Positions 18,874 through 25,596 of a stretch of DNA of 33,081 nucleotides are shown here, piece by piece. The number at the start of each line of letters is the position of its first letter. Positions within the stretch are counted from its first letter, which is position 1. The stretch is taken from contig DAHUYG010000067.1 of assembly GCA_027315315.1 (NCBI GenBank), positions 1-33,081 of the forward strand, read 5' to 3'. The position numbers were made by a program, and so were the translations under genes. This DNA comes from Acidimicrobiaceae bacterium (GTDB lineage Bacteria; Actinomycetota; Acidimicrobiia; Acidimicrobiales; RAAP-2). Below the pieces are notes generated by a model that was given only the letters and a program-made list of their open reading frames with translations, searched no databases and was not told where the DNA came from.

Positions 18874-18999
18874 CTACTTGTGTTCTTCCGACTCGTCCTC
18901 TTCAGTCGGCTCATCCGCAAGCAGCACCTTGAGTGCCTCTTCCGGCTCCAGGTCGATGTTCACCGGGTCGTCGTATCCGGGGAAGGCGTCGCGGGCCAT
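18874..18999 (-). CDS. passenger protein 2: 41-residue acidic microprotein
   Basis: A 41-residue open frame from ATG at 18999 to TAG at 18874. It starts MARDAFPGYDDPVNIDL, continues with EPEEALKVLLADEP and ends in a run of acidic residues before HK. The net charge is strongly negative. It lies antisense between the other two passenger genes and ends four bases from the stop of passenger 1. TAGCAT sits six bases before its ATG, a leaderless-type arrangement. Short acidic proteins with a DPVNI-x-L-x-PEEAL-like core seem familiar from neighbourhoods of this transposase type, but I cannot verify that here. It could be an adaptor or antidote-like partner; that is speculation. Confidence 0.65.
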   Translation of the reverse strand: MARDAFPGYDDPVNIDLEPEEALKVLLADEPTEEDESEEHK

Positions 19000-19005
19000 T
19001 ACCCC

Positions 19006-19043
19006 ATGCTACGGCCCAACGACGAACTACAGCGTTGTAAGAT
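19006..19043. promoter_or_regulatory. divergent leaderless-type -10 elements
   Basis: Minus-strand TAGCAT (19006-19011) ends six bases before the ATG of the 41-residue gene. Plus-strand TAAGAT (19038-19043) ends six bases before the ATG at 19050. Both fit TAnnnT -10 boxes that would start transcription at or next to the start codon. No clear -35 boxes are seen in the 26 bases between them. Confidence 0.5.
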
Positions 19044-19049
19044 TGGAGC

Positions 19050-19577
19050 ATGGCGATGTTCCCGTCCATGCGCAACGACTACCACGCGCTCACAGACGTT
19101 ATGGCCCGTGGTTTGGAGTTGCAGAGCTGGGGCCTCGCTGCCCGCAAGACGGACATAGCGGACGAGCTAGCCGAACAACTCGGGATCAACCCCGAGCAGG
19201 TCATGGAGAGCGGCTACGACGTCCTCTGGGCGGTCTACGGGGCACTGGAGAGGGTCGTCGGGCAGGACCGAGACTCGACCATTTACAACGACGTGTTGGC
19301 GAACGCTCCGAGCCGGATCGCAGAGTTAGCGGTTGGGGACTTGGATATCAATGTCGTAATCGACGCCGCCCAAGAGTTCGGCTTCGGTAGTCATGAGACA
19401 AAAAGCGGCTGGTCATGGAATGGCATCAAGTCGGACATCCGTGCCGCAATGGCAGCGGAACTTTCCGGCCGCATCTATCGCCTTCTCAGGAAGTGGCACA
19501 AGAAGGACGTGTGGAAGCAACAACTTGGGTTGGTCAAAATGCCGGAGCGCAAGGCCAAGGCAACTAAGCACCCCTGA
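19050..19577 (+). CDS. passenger protein 3: 175-residue protein, unknown
   Basis: A soluble, predominantly helical protein of 175 residues with no motif I can name. The N-terminal half (MRNDYHALTDVMARGLELQSWGLAARKTDIADELAEQLGI) looks like packed amphipathic helices. The C-terminal third is very basic and Lys/Trp-rich (LLRKWHKKDVWKQQLGLVKMPERKAKATKHP), suggesting nucleic-acid or membrane contact. A second ATG lies two codons in. It ends 14 bases inside the transposase 3' end, so the two genes are convergent and overlap tail to tail. No signal peptide or membrane helix is present. Confidence 0.75.
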   Translation: MAMFPSMRNDYHALTDVMARGLELQSWGLAARKTDIADELAEQLGINPEQVMESGYDVLWAVYGALERVVGQDRDSTIYNDVLANAPSRIAELAVGDLDINVVIDAAQEFGFGSHETKSGWSWNGIKSDIRAAMAAELSGRIYRLLRKWHKKDVWKQQLGLVKMPERKAKATKHP

Positions 19578-20586
19578 CTCGCTTGTAGCTCAGCCTGCGC
19601 CCCTCCACCTGCCCCATGAGCCGTGCGACCCGAGCAGAGTCGGAGTCGGCCCTGGTCGAGTACCGGAAGTCGAACTCGGCCAGGTAACGGGGCAAGTGCT
19701 CCACGCTGACCCGGTGGTGGGTCCCGTCCAGCGACCGCTTGAGCTGGCCGAAGTAGTTCTCCACCGGGTTCGTGCCCGCGCCGCGCTCGTTCACGTACTC
19801 CTCGGCCGAGTGGTTGACCGTCTCGTGGGCCACGAACTCTCGCCCGATCGCGCCATACCAGGAACCCTCGTCGGTCCAGAGCACCGAAGCGGCCACGTTG
19901 ACCTGCTCGGCGATGACCTTGCGGAGTGTGGCTCCGGTCACCTCGGGCACCACGGCCGAGCACACCTCGCCGGTCTCGGCGTTGACCAGGGAGAGCACCG
20001 GGGTCTTGGCAGTCTTTTGGAGCTTCGATTCCCCGGGCACGACCTTCACCGGCTCCACGCCACCCCCACCTTCCCAGCGTTCCCGGGTCTTTCGGTTCAT
20101 CCGCCTCGGGTCGCCGCCGATGTACGTCTCGTCGCTCACGATGGTCCCGACCAGCATTCCGGGAGCGCGACGCTTCATGGCCTCACGAATCCGGTGGGCC
20201 ATGAACCACGCCGTCTTGGGCGACACGTCGTACTTCCGCTCGATCTCCCGAGCCGCCATCCCGTTCTTGGAGGCACACATCTCGAAGACCACCAGGAGCC
20301 AGGTCCGCAGCGGAACCTTGGAGCCGTGGAAGATGGTCCCGGTCATGGCCGAGAACTGCTTGCGGCACGCCTTGCATTGCCAGACACGGCGCTGGCTCAG
20401 GCTCCCGGTACGGGTCGCCCTGGCCTTACCCTCAGCGCTCCGAGGTCGGATGTAGTTCGCTCCCACGTTCCCGCAGTGCGGGCACACCGGCGTCCCCTCC
20501 GGCCAGCGGAGCCCTTCCAGGAACAAATAGGCGGCGTGTTCGTCGGGAATCTTGGCGGTCAATCGAGGAATCGAAATGTGCTCCAT
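19564..20586 (-). CDS. IS1595-family transposase (ISXO2-like DDE)
   Basis: A 340-residue transposase. The N-terminal zinc ribbon uses Cys35/Cys38 (CPHC) and Cys71/Cys74 (CKAC). A helix-turn-helix follows (AAREIERKYDVSPKTAWFMAHRIREAM). The ISXO2-like RNase H-fold catalytic domain has Asp152 (SDETYIGG), Asp239 (LWTDEGSWY) and Glu276 (NPVENYFGQLKRSLDGTHH). All expected residues are present and the frame is unbroken, so it should be active. The ATG at 20586 has no Shine-Dalgarno and lies six bases after a -10 box, implying a leaderless mRNA. Confidence 0.95.
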   Translation of the reverse strand: MEHISIPRLTAKIPDEHAAYLFLEGLRWPEGTPVCPHCGNVGANYIRPRSAEGKARATRTGSLSQRRVWQCKACRKQFSAMTGTIFHGSKVPLRTWLLVVFEMCASKNGMAAREIERKYDVSPKTAWFMAHRIREAMKRRAPGMLVGTIVSDETYIGGDPRRMNRKTRERWEGGGGVEPVKVVPGESKLQKTAKTPVLSLVNAETGEVCSAVVPEVTGATLRKVIAEQVNVAASVLWTDEGSWYGAIGREFVAHETVNHSAEEYVNERGAGTNPVENYFGQLKRSLDGTHHRVSVEHLPRYLAEFDFRYSTRADSDSARVARLMGQVEGRRLSYKRVRGA

Positions 20587-20592
20587 TCAGCC

Positions 20593-20621
20593 ATTATGAG
20601 AGGTCAGAGTGTATTTGTCAA
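20593..20621 (-). promoter_or_regulatory. transposase promoter embedded in the right inverted repeat
   Basis: Read on the minus strand, TTGACA (20616-20621) is followed after exactly 17 bases by CATAAT (20593-20598), ten of twelve or better against the consensus. The -35 lies inside the terminal inverted repeat. The -10 ends six bases before the transposase ATG. Transposase binding at the repeat would be expected to repress its own promoter. Confidence 0.8.
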
Positions 20622-20634
20622 GTTACACATCCCC
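20616..20634. repeat. right terminal inverted repeat (IRR)
   Basis: TGTCAAGTTACACATCCCC, the exact reverse complement of the left repeat at 18087-18105. Confidence 0.95.
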
Positions 20635-20642
20635 GTCGTCCG
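20635..20642. repeat. target-site duplication, right copy
   Basis: GTCGTCCG directly after the right inverted repeat, identical to 18079-18086. Confidence 0.95.
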
Positions 20643-20790
20643 TGTGCCGGACAGCCGCTTTTCAGTACCTTTCATGGTGTTTAGTTCACCGGGGTCCCCC
20701 CCGACCACGCGACCCCCCGCTAGGTTCATGCCGTCTCACGCCTGGGTCCGCCCAGGTCACAAGGGGACCCGACGGTGAGGAGGAGTCGCG

Positions 20791-20949
20791 ATGGCTTCGT
20801 ACGAGGGGTATTGCGTGAAGTGCCGCGAGAAGCGGACGTTCGAGGGTCAGGAAGTCGAACTGGCCAACGGACGGCGTGCGGCGCAGGGCACCTGCCCAAC
20901 ATGCGGCACCAAGATGAACCGGATTCTCGGCAAGAAGGCCTCGGCCTGA
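20791..20949 (+). CDS. DUF5679-type small zinc-ribbon protein
   Basis: A 52-residue protein beginning MASYEGYCVKCREKRTFEG and ending GTKMNRILGKKASA. Two CxxC knuckles (CVKC and CPTC) would bind one zinc. The pattern matches the small DUF5679 proteins widespread in actinobacteria, whose function is unknown. The ATG is well supported by GAGGAGG seven bases upstream. It lies about 150 bases to the right of the inserted element and just before a tRNA gene. Confidence 0.88.
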   Translation: MASYEGYCVKCREKRTFEGQEVELANGRRAAQGTCPTCGTKMNRILGKKASA

Positions 20950-21127
20950 CGAGCGGATCGGCGCCGGTCGGACCGTCCCGGCGCCGGAGGCCCGCTGCGG
21001 GTGGGCCTCGCAACCACGCCCCGAGCGGCGAGACGGTCGTGCATCCTCGGTCGGGCGGCGATGCGCGCCCTCAGCCGGGTCGGTGTTCCGCATCACCCTC
21101 CCGCTGCGCAACGATGGGGGGCGTGCC

Positions 21128-21200
21128 CGGGGAGTGGCGCAGTAGGTAGCGCGCCTGCTTTGGGGGCAGGAGGCCGGGGGTTCGAGTCCCCCCTCCCCGA
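21128..21200 (+). tRNA. tRNA-Pro (anticodon UGG)
   Basis: A 73-nt cloverleaf. The acceptor stem CGGGGAG pairs with CTCCCCG, followed by discriminator A. The anticodon stem is CCTGC/GCAGG with the loop TTTGGGG, giving TGG with G37, typical for proline. The T-arm contains GTTCGAGTC flanked by a G-rich/C-rich stem. The 3' CCA is not encoded. The element insertion is about 490 bp away and not within the tRNA. Confidence 0.95.
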
Positions 21201-21278
21201 CGACCCCCACGATGACCGACGCCGTGCCGACGCGCGAGGCGTGAGCGTCGCCAGCGGGCCCGAGTGCCGCTCCGGCGG

Positions 21279-21923
21279 TCAGTCGTCGTCCTCGTGCACC
21301 GGCACCGGGACGAGCACCGCCTCGTCCGCCTCGCGGCGGTGCCGACGCGAACGCAGCAGGTGGAACGCGACCAGGCCGAGCGCCACGATCCCCACCACGG
21401 CGTAGGACCACACCCCGATCGTGTGCAGAGCGTGCTGGTAGGCGGTGCCGAGCGCGTAGCCGAGGAGCGTGTAGAGGATCGCCCAGATGAGCCCCCCGAC
21501 CACATCGAAGAGGACGAAGGTGCGCAGGGGCAGCTCGCTCGACCCGGCCAGCGCCGGCATGACGGCGCGCACCACCACCACGAAGCGGGCGACGAAGACG
21601 GCGGGGCCGCCGCGGGTGGCGAGCTCCCTGCGGGCCCGCTTGACCATCGGATGACGCCCGAGGCGGGTGCGCTCGAGGAAGAGCGGGAGGATCGCCCGAC
21701 CGACGCCGTAGCCGATCAGGTACGAGCCGATGGCCGCGGCGACGGCGACGATCACCATGACGACGATGTCGACGCGGTGTTCCCGGGCAAGGACGCCGCC
21801 AAGCACCAAGGACAACTCGCCGGGCACGAAGAACCCGATGCCGAAGCCGGACTCGGCGACGAGCAGGCCGGTCACCACCAGGTAGATGACCGGGCCATGG
21901 AAGTGCGTCAAGAACGAGGTCAT
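21279..21923 (-). CDS. DedA / SNARE-associated (VTT) family membrane protein
   Basis: A 214-residue integral membrane protein of the DedA family, implicated in lipid flipping and envelope homeostasis. The family block is visible as GFFVPGELSLVLGGVLA, then SYLIGYGVGR, and FVARFVVVVRAVMPALAGSS with the membrane-embedded Arg residues. Four to five hydrophobic segments are present, with an acidic tail (VPVHEDDD). ATG start without a clear Shine-Dalgarno. It is divergent from the serine hydrolase gene. Confidence 0.92.
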   Translation of the reverse strand: MTSFLTHFHGPVIYLVVTGLLVAESGFGIGFFVPGELSLVLGGVLAREHRVDIVVMVIVAVAAAIGSYLIGYGVGRAILPLFLERTRLGRHPMVKRARRELATRGGPAVFVARFVVVVRAVMPALAGSSELPLRTFVLFDVVGGLIWAILYTLLGYALGTAYQHALHTIGVWSYAVVGIVALGLVAFHLLRSRRHRREADEAVLVPVPVHEDDD

Positions 21924-22038
21924 GTCGTCGGCCGGGCCCCTGGGTCACGCGCGCACGGGCCTCGCGCACTCCCCAGCGTACGGGCCTGCCGGCCCCGATA
22001 CGCTCGCGGCGAGCAGCCGGACCTGAGAAGGGGGACCC

Positions 22039-23175
22039 GTGGCCGACGCTGGTGGCATCCAGGGCACGTGTGACGAGCGGTTCGAGGGGGTGCGCGAGGC
22101 ATTCGCCAAGAACTTCGAGGAGGAGCGCGAGGTCGGCGCCTCGGTCGCCGTGTTCGTCGAGGGCGAGCCGGTGGTCGATCTGTGGGGCGGCTGGATCGAC
22201 GAGGCGCACACCCAGCCCTGGGAGCGCGACACGATCACCAATGTCTGGTCGACCTCCAAGACCATGACCAACCTGTGCGCCCTGATCCTCGCCGACCACG
22301 GAGAGCTCGACCTGCACGCCCCGGTCGCCAAGTACTGGCCGGAGTTCGCCGCGAACGACAAGGAGCGCATCGAGGTGCGCCATCTCCTCTCCCACACGGC
22401 CGGGCTGGCCGGCTGGGAGGAGCCCATCGTCGTCGAGGACCTCTACGACTGGGAGAAGGCGACCAGCCTGCTCGCGGCGCAAAAGCCGTGGTGGGACCCG
22501 GGCACCGCCTCGGGATACCACGCGCTCACCCAGGGCTACCTGGTCGGGGAGGTCGTCCGGCGGGTCACCGGCCAGACGCTCGGCACGTTCTTCGCGAAGG
22601 AGGTGGCCGGGCCGCTCGGCGGCGACTTCTTCATCGGCCTGCCCGAGGCCGAGGACCACCGCACGGCTCGGGTCGTCCCTCCGGGCGACGCGATCCTCGA
22701 GGGCGTCCAGATCGACAATCCGCTCCTCCTCAAGACCTTCACCAACCCGATGCTCAGCCCGACCGTCAGCTGGGAGGACGCCTGGCGCCGGGCCGAGATC
22801 CCTGCCGCCAACGGCCAGGCCAACGCCCGCGCCGTGGGCGCGATCCAGTCGATCGTCTCCAACCGCGGCGAGGCACGCGGGGTGCGGCTCCTCTCGGCCG
22901 AGGGCCTCGAGCCCATCTTCGAGGAGCAGTCCAACGGGACGGACCTCGTCCTCGGGGTCCCGATCCGCTTCGGCATCGGCTACGGGCTCGCCGGCGAACT
23001 GATCCCCCTCGGTCCCCGGGGCTGCTTCTGGGGCGGCCTCGGCGGGTCGCTCGTCATCTCGGACCTCGACTCGCGCCTCACCATCGCCTATGTCATGAAC
23101 AAGATGGAGAACGGGCTCGTCGGCGACACGAGGGGCATCTCGCTCGTGCTTGCCGCAGCGGTGGCGATGGCCTGA
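22039..23175 (+). CDS. serine hydrolase, class C beta-lactamase / EstB family
   Basis: A 378-residue cytoplasmic protein (no signal peptide) of the beta-lactamase-fold esterase family. The nucleophile motif SxxK is Ser71-Thr-Ser-Lys74 (NVWSTSK) and Tyr160 (SGYHALTQ) takes the YxN position. The C-terminal GGLGGSLVISD occupies the KTG region, with HTG-type replacement as in esterases. EstB-type members hydrolyse short esters, and true beta-lactam resistance is unlikely. The GTG is supported by GAAGGGGG a few bases upstream. It stands alone on the plus strand between minus-strand genes. Confidence 0.92.
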   Translation: MADAGGIQGTCDERFEGVREAFAKNFEEEREVGASVAVFVEGEPVVDLWGGWIDEAHTQPWERDTITNVWSTSKTMTNLCALILADHGELDLHAPVAKYWPEFAANDKERIEVRHLLSHTAGLAGWEEPIVVEDLYDWEKATSLLAAQKPWWDPGTASGYHALTQGYLVGEVVRRVTGQTLGTFFAKEVAGPLGGDFFIGLPEAEDHRTARVVPPGDAILEGVQIDNPLLLKTFTNPMLSPTVSWEDAWRRAEIPAANGQANARAVGAIQSIVSNRGEARGVRLLSAEGLEPIFEEQSNGTDLVLGVPIRFGIGYGLAGELIPLGPRGCFWGGLGGSLVISDLDSRLTIAYVMNKMENGLVGDTRGISLVLAAAVAMA

Positions 23176-23217
23176 GCCCGCTCGGCGCCACCGGGCCCGT
23201 GGCGGCCGGTCCGGGTC

Positions 23218-23487
23218 CTACTCGACCCCGAGCGCGCGCACCTCGTCGTGCGCCAGCGTGGCGAGGATCGACTGGGCGAGGGCGCGTGCCGACCGGGCGT
23301 CGAGCTCGACCGAGACCCGCTCGCTCGGGTCCGCACCCCCGGCCCGGAAGTCAATGCACAGGGCGTGCTCGACCGGGGCCTCCTGGGGGTGGTCGAAGTA
23401 CACGACCGCCTGGGCGATCGGGAACCAGCCCTTGGCGCCGAGCCCGGTGCCCTCGACCTGCTCGGTGGTGGTGAGGTAGGTACACAC
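23218..23487 (-). CDS. small DUF6295-like protein
   Basis: An 89-residue protein, MCTYLTTTEQVEGTGLGAKG, with WFPIAQAVVYFDHPQEAP and an EHALCIDF strand. I associate this pattern with DUF6295, but the name is from memory. No catalytic motif is obvious; Cys and His residues are present. It follows the dienelactone hydrolase gene by seven bases and is likely its operon partner. The GTG start lacks a strong ribosome-binding site. Confidence 0.75.
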   Translation of the reverse strand: MCTYLTTTEQVEGTGLGAKGWFPIAQAVVYFDHPQEAPVEHALCIDFRAGGADPSERVSVELDARSARALAQSILATLAHDEVRALGVE

Positions 23488-23494
23488 GGCTTGC

Positions 23495-24247
23495 TCAACC
23501 CGCCAGGTGCGTGCCGAAGAACTCCCAGATCCGGTGCCAGCCCTCGCGGGCGGCCTCCTCGCGGTAGCTCGGCCGCTCGACCCAGAAGAACGCGTGGCCC
23601 GCGTTCTCGTAGCTGTGGAACTCGTAGGTCTTGTCGTACTTCTTCAGCTCCTCCTCCATGCGGGCCACCTGCTCGGGAGAGGGGTTGGCGTCCTCGACGC
23701 CGAAGAGGCCGAGCATCGGGCAGCGGAGGTCCTTGGTCATGTCGATCACGGCGACCGGGCGCTCCGGGGTGAGCTGGTCGGGCGTTGCCACGATGCCCCC
23801 GCCGTAGCAGACCACCGCCGCATCGACGTCGAGGTTGCACGCACAGAGATAGGTCTGGCGCCCCCCCGAGCAGTACCCGATCACCCCCACCTTGGCGTTG
23901 GCGCCCTTCTGGGCCCGGAGGAACTTCACCGCTCCGCCCACATCCTCGATGCACTGGGCGTCGGGCACCCCGCCGGCGGCCCGGGCCGCCGCCGCCGCGT
24001 CGCCCGAAGAGGCGCCTGGGGCGTACCGGTGGAACAGGTTGGGCACGACCGCGCCGTAGCCCCGCGACGCGAAGCGCCTCGCGATCTCCTTGGTCGACCA
24101 GTCGTAGCCGGGCATGTGGTGGATCACCACCACGCTGCCGTAGCCCTCGGCATCGGCAGGAAACGCGTGGTAGGCCTCGATCTCGTCGCCCCTGTCGGAC
24201 CTGAGCGTGATGGTCCCGGCTTCGATTCTGTCGCTCGTCATCGGCAT
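23495..24247 (-). CDS. dienelactone hydrolase family protein
   Basis: A 250-residue alpha/beta hydrolase. The catalytic triad is visible: Cys126 in GYCSGG (the Cys nucleophile marks dienelactone hydrolases), Asp186 in GVEDANPS, and His218 in NAGHAFF. The family opens lactone rings in aromatic degradation, but many members act on other esters. The ATG at 24247 has AGGAG five bases before it; a second ATG two codons in is possible. It forms a pair with the DUF6295-like gene, 134 bases after the RidA-like gene. Confidence 0.93.
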   Translation of the reverse strand: MPMTSDRIEAGTITLRSDRGDEIEAYHAFPADAEGYGSVVVIHHMPGYDWSTKEIARRFASRGYGAVVPNLFHRYAPGASSGDAAAAARAAGGVPDAQCIEDVGGAVKFLRAQKGANAKVGVIGYCSGGRQTYLCACNLDVDAAVVCYGGGIVATPDQLTPERPVAVIDMTKDLRCPMLGLFGVEDANPSPEQVARMEEELKKYDKTYEFHSYENAGHAFFWVERPSYREEAAREGWHRIWEFFGTHLAG

Positions 24248-24381
24248 CCCTTCTCCTGGGCCGAGGGTGGGTAGCCCGGGGCGACGCTGCCACGTCGCCG
24301 GCGGAGCCAGCCTCGCGGGCCGGGCACCATCGGGGCAACCCGGCCACGGGGGTGCCCGGGGCGCTCACCCGCGTCGAGCAC

Positions 24382-24777
24382 TCAACCCCCGCCGACGAGC
24401 GCCTCGGCCTCGATCTCGACCCGCCAGCGGGGATCCAGGAGCCCGGCGACGACCACCATGGTCGCCACCGGCCGGGCCTCGCCGAACACCTCGGCGTGGG
24501 CCTCGCCGACGGGCCCCGCATCCTCGGCTCGACACAGATACATGCGCGTGCGGACCACGTCGGCCGCTCCGGCGCCCAGCTCGTCCAGCGCGCCCAGGAT
24601 GATCTCGAGACAGCGCCTCGCCTGCACGAGCGCGTCGGGAGGACACGACCCGTCGGGCCACACCGGAGCGGTCCCCGACACGAGCACCCGATCCCCCACC
24701 CGCAGCGCCCGACTGAACCCGATCGTCGCCTCGAAGGGCGATCCCGAGGCGGCCCTGCGCCGGCCCCCGGGGGTCAC
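24382..24777 (-). CDS. RidA / YjgF-YER057c-UK114 family protein
   Basis: A 131-residue RidA-fold protein. Members deaminate reactive enamine/imine intermediates or have other small-molecule roles. Recognisable blocks are GDRVLVSGTAPVWPDG, ALVQARRCLEIILGALDELGAG and DVVRTRMYLCRAEDA, where the Arg corresponds to the carboxylate-binding Arg of active RidA proteins. The GTG overlaps the stop of the upstream crotonase gene by four bases (GTGA), showing tight coupling. The usual C-terminal PxA-x-VE block reads PRWRVEIEAEALV. Confidence 0.9.
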   Translation of the reverse strand: MTPGGRRRAASGSPFEATIGFSRALRVGDRVLVSGTAPVWPDGSCPPDALVQARRCLEIILGALDELGAGAADVVRTRMYLCRAEDAGPVGEAHAEVFGEARPVATMVVVAGLLDPRWRVEIEAEALVGGG

Positions 24778-25523
24778 GAACCGTTGAACCGCGGCTCGCG
24801 CCGCTCGCCCGACGCCCGGACCCCCTCGGCGAAGTCCGCCGTCAGACGAAGACGGTTCTGGTGGTCCCGCTCGATGTCGGTCGCCTCGCGGATCGCCTCG
24901 GGCAACCCGCGGCGCATCGTCCCCCGGATGGCCCGCACCGAGAGCGGTGCCGAGGCCGCGAGCTCGGCCGCCATCGCGTGGGCCTCGGCGCGGATGGCGC
25001 CGGACTCGACGAGGCGGTCGCACATCCCGAGCGCATGGGCCTCCTCGCCGCCCACCCGGCGACCCGTGTAGAGCAGCCAGTTGGCGGCCTGCTGGCCGAC
25101 CACCCGGGGGAGGGTGACGGTCAGGCCGAAGCCATGGTGAAAGCCGGGGCGGGCGAAGTTGGCGGCGAACCGGCTCTCAGGGCTGGCCACGCGAAAGTCG
25201 GCCGAGAGCGCGAGGCCGAGGCCACCGCCGATGGCCGCCCCGGCGACCGCCGCGACGACCGGAAGCTCCGCCGCGAAGAGCCTGACGGCCTGGTCGTAGA
25301 GGTCGCCGACGGTGCGTTCGGTGCCGCTCGTGAGGTCCGCACCGGCGCAGAAGTGCCGACCCTCGGCGCACAGCACGATGGCCCGGCAGTCGGAGCGCTG
25401 GAGCTCCTCGTAGGTGTCGGCGAGGGCGGCCACCAGGGCGACGTCGAAGAAGTTGTTGGGGGGCCGGTGGATCTCGACCACGGCCACGTGGTCGTCGCCG
25501 ACCTCGGCGGTCACATCAGCCAT
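24774..25523 (-). CDS. enoyl-CoA hydratase/isomerase (crotonase) family protein, catalytic Glu absent
   Basis: A 249-residue crotonase-fold protein. CoA and oxyanion-hole elements are intact: HFCAGADL and AIGGGLGLALSADFRVA. At the two catalytic glutamates of classical hydratases it has Gly127 (ARPGFHHG) and Trp149 (AANWLLYTG), so ordinary syn-hydration is unlikely. It may be an isomerase, hydrolase or lyase variant. The ATG is backed by AGGGAGG. It lies downstream of an acyl-CoA dehydrogenase and overlaps a RidA-like gene. Confidence 0.9.
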   Translation of the reverse strand: MADVTAEVGDDHVAVVEIHRPPNNFFDVALVAALADTYEELQRSDCRAIVLCAEGRHFCAGADLTSGTERTVGDLYDQAVRLFAAELPVVAAVAGAAIGGGLGLALSADFRVASPESRFAANFARPGFHHGFGLTVTLPRVVGQQAANWLLYTGRRVGGEEAHALGMCDRLVESGAIRAEAHAMAAELAASAPLSVRAIRGTMRRGLPEAIREATDIERDHQNRLRLTADFAEGVRASGERREPRFNGS

Positions 25524-25596
25524 CGCTTTCCTCCCTGGCCTCGCGCAGCGGCGACGACGCTACCGGGGTGCGCCGGGCCAGTCGAAGCCGGGGCAC

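Larger units (their letters stand above)
18087..20634. mobile_element. complete IS1595-family element with three passenger genes
   Basis: A 2548-bp element bounded by 19-bp perfect inverted repeats beginning GGGG and flanked by the exact 8-bp duplication GTCGTCCG. It encodes an ISXO2-like DDE transposase at the right end (minus strand) and three passenger genes: a membrane protein (18192-18869), a 41-residue acidic protein (18874-18999, minus) and a 175-residue protein (19050-19577). A minimal IS1595 member is about 0.7-1.2 kb, so roughly 1.4 kb is cargo. Intact ends, intact transposase and a perfect duplication point to recent movement. The cargo is visibly less GC-rich than the chromosome. 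Members of this family with passenger genes are known; the function of this cargo is unknown. Confidence 0.95.

Noticed and set aside
21128-21200. tRNA-Pro as an attachment site of an integrated element
   Set aside because: No integrase or repeated tRNA end is seen nearby. The neighbouring element has its own ends and target duplication elsewhere.
20686-22659. 657-codon minus-strand open frame over tRNA-Pro, DedA and the serine hydrolase
   Set aside because: It would pass through a tRNA and conflicts with three supported genes.
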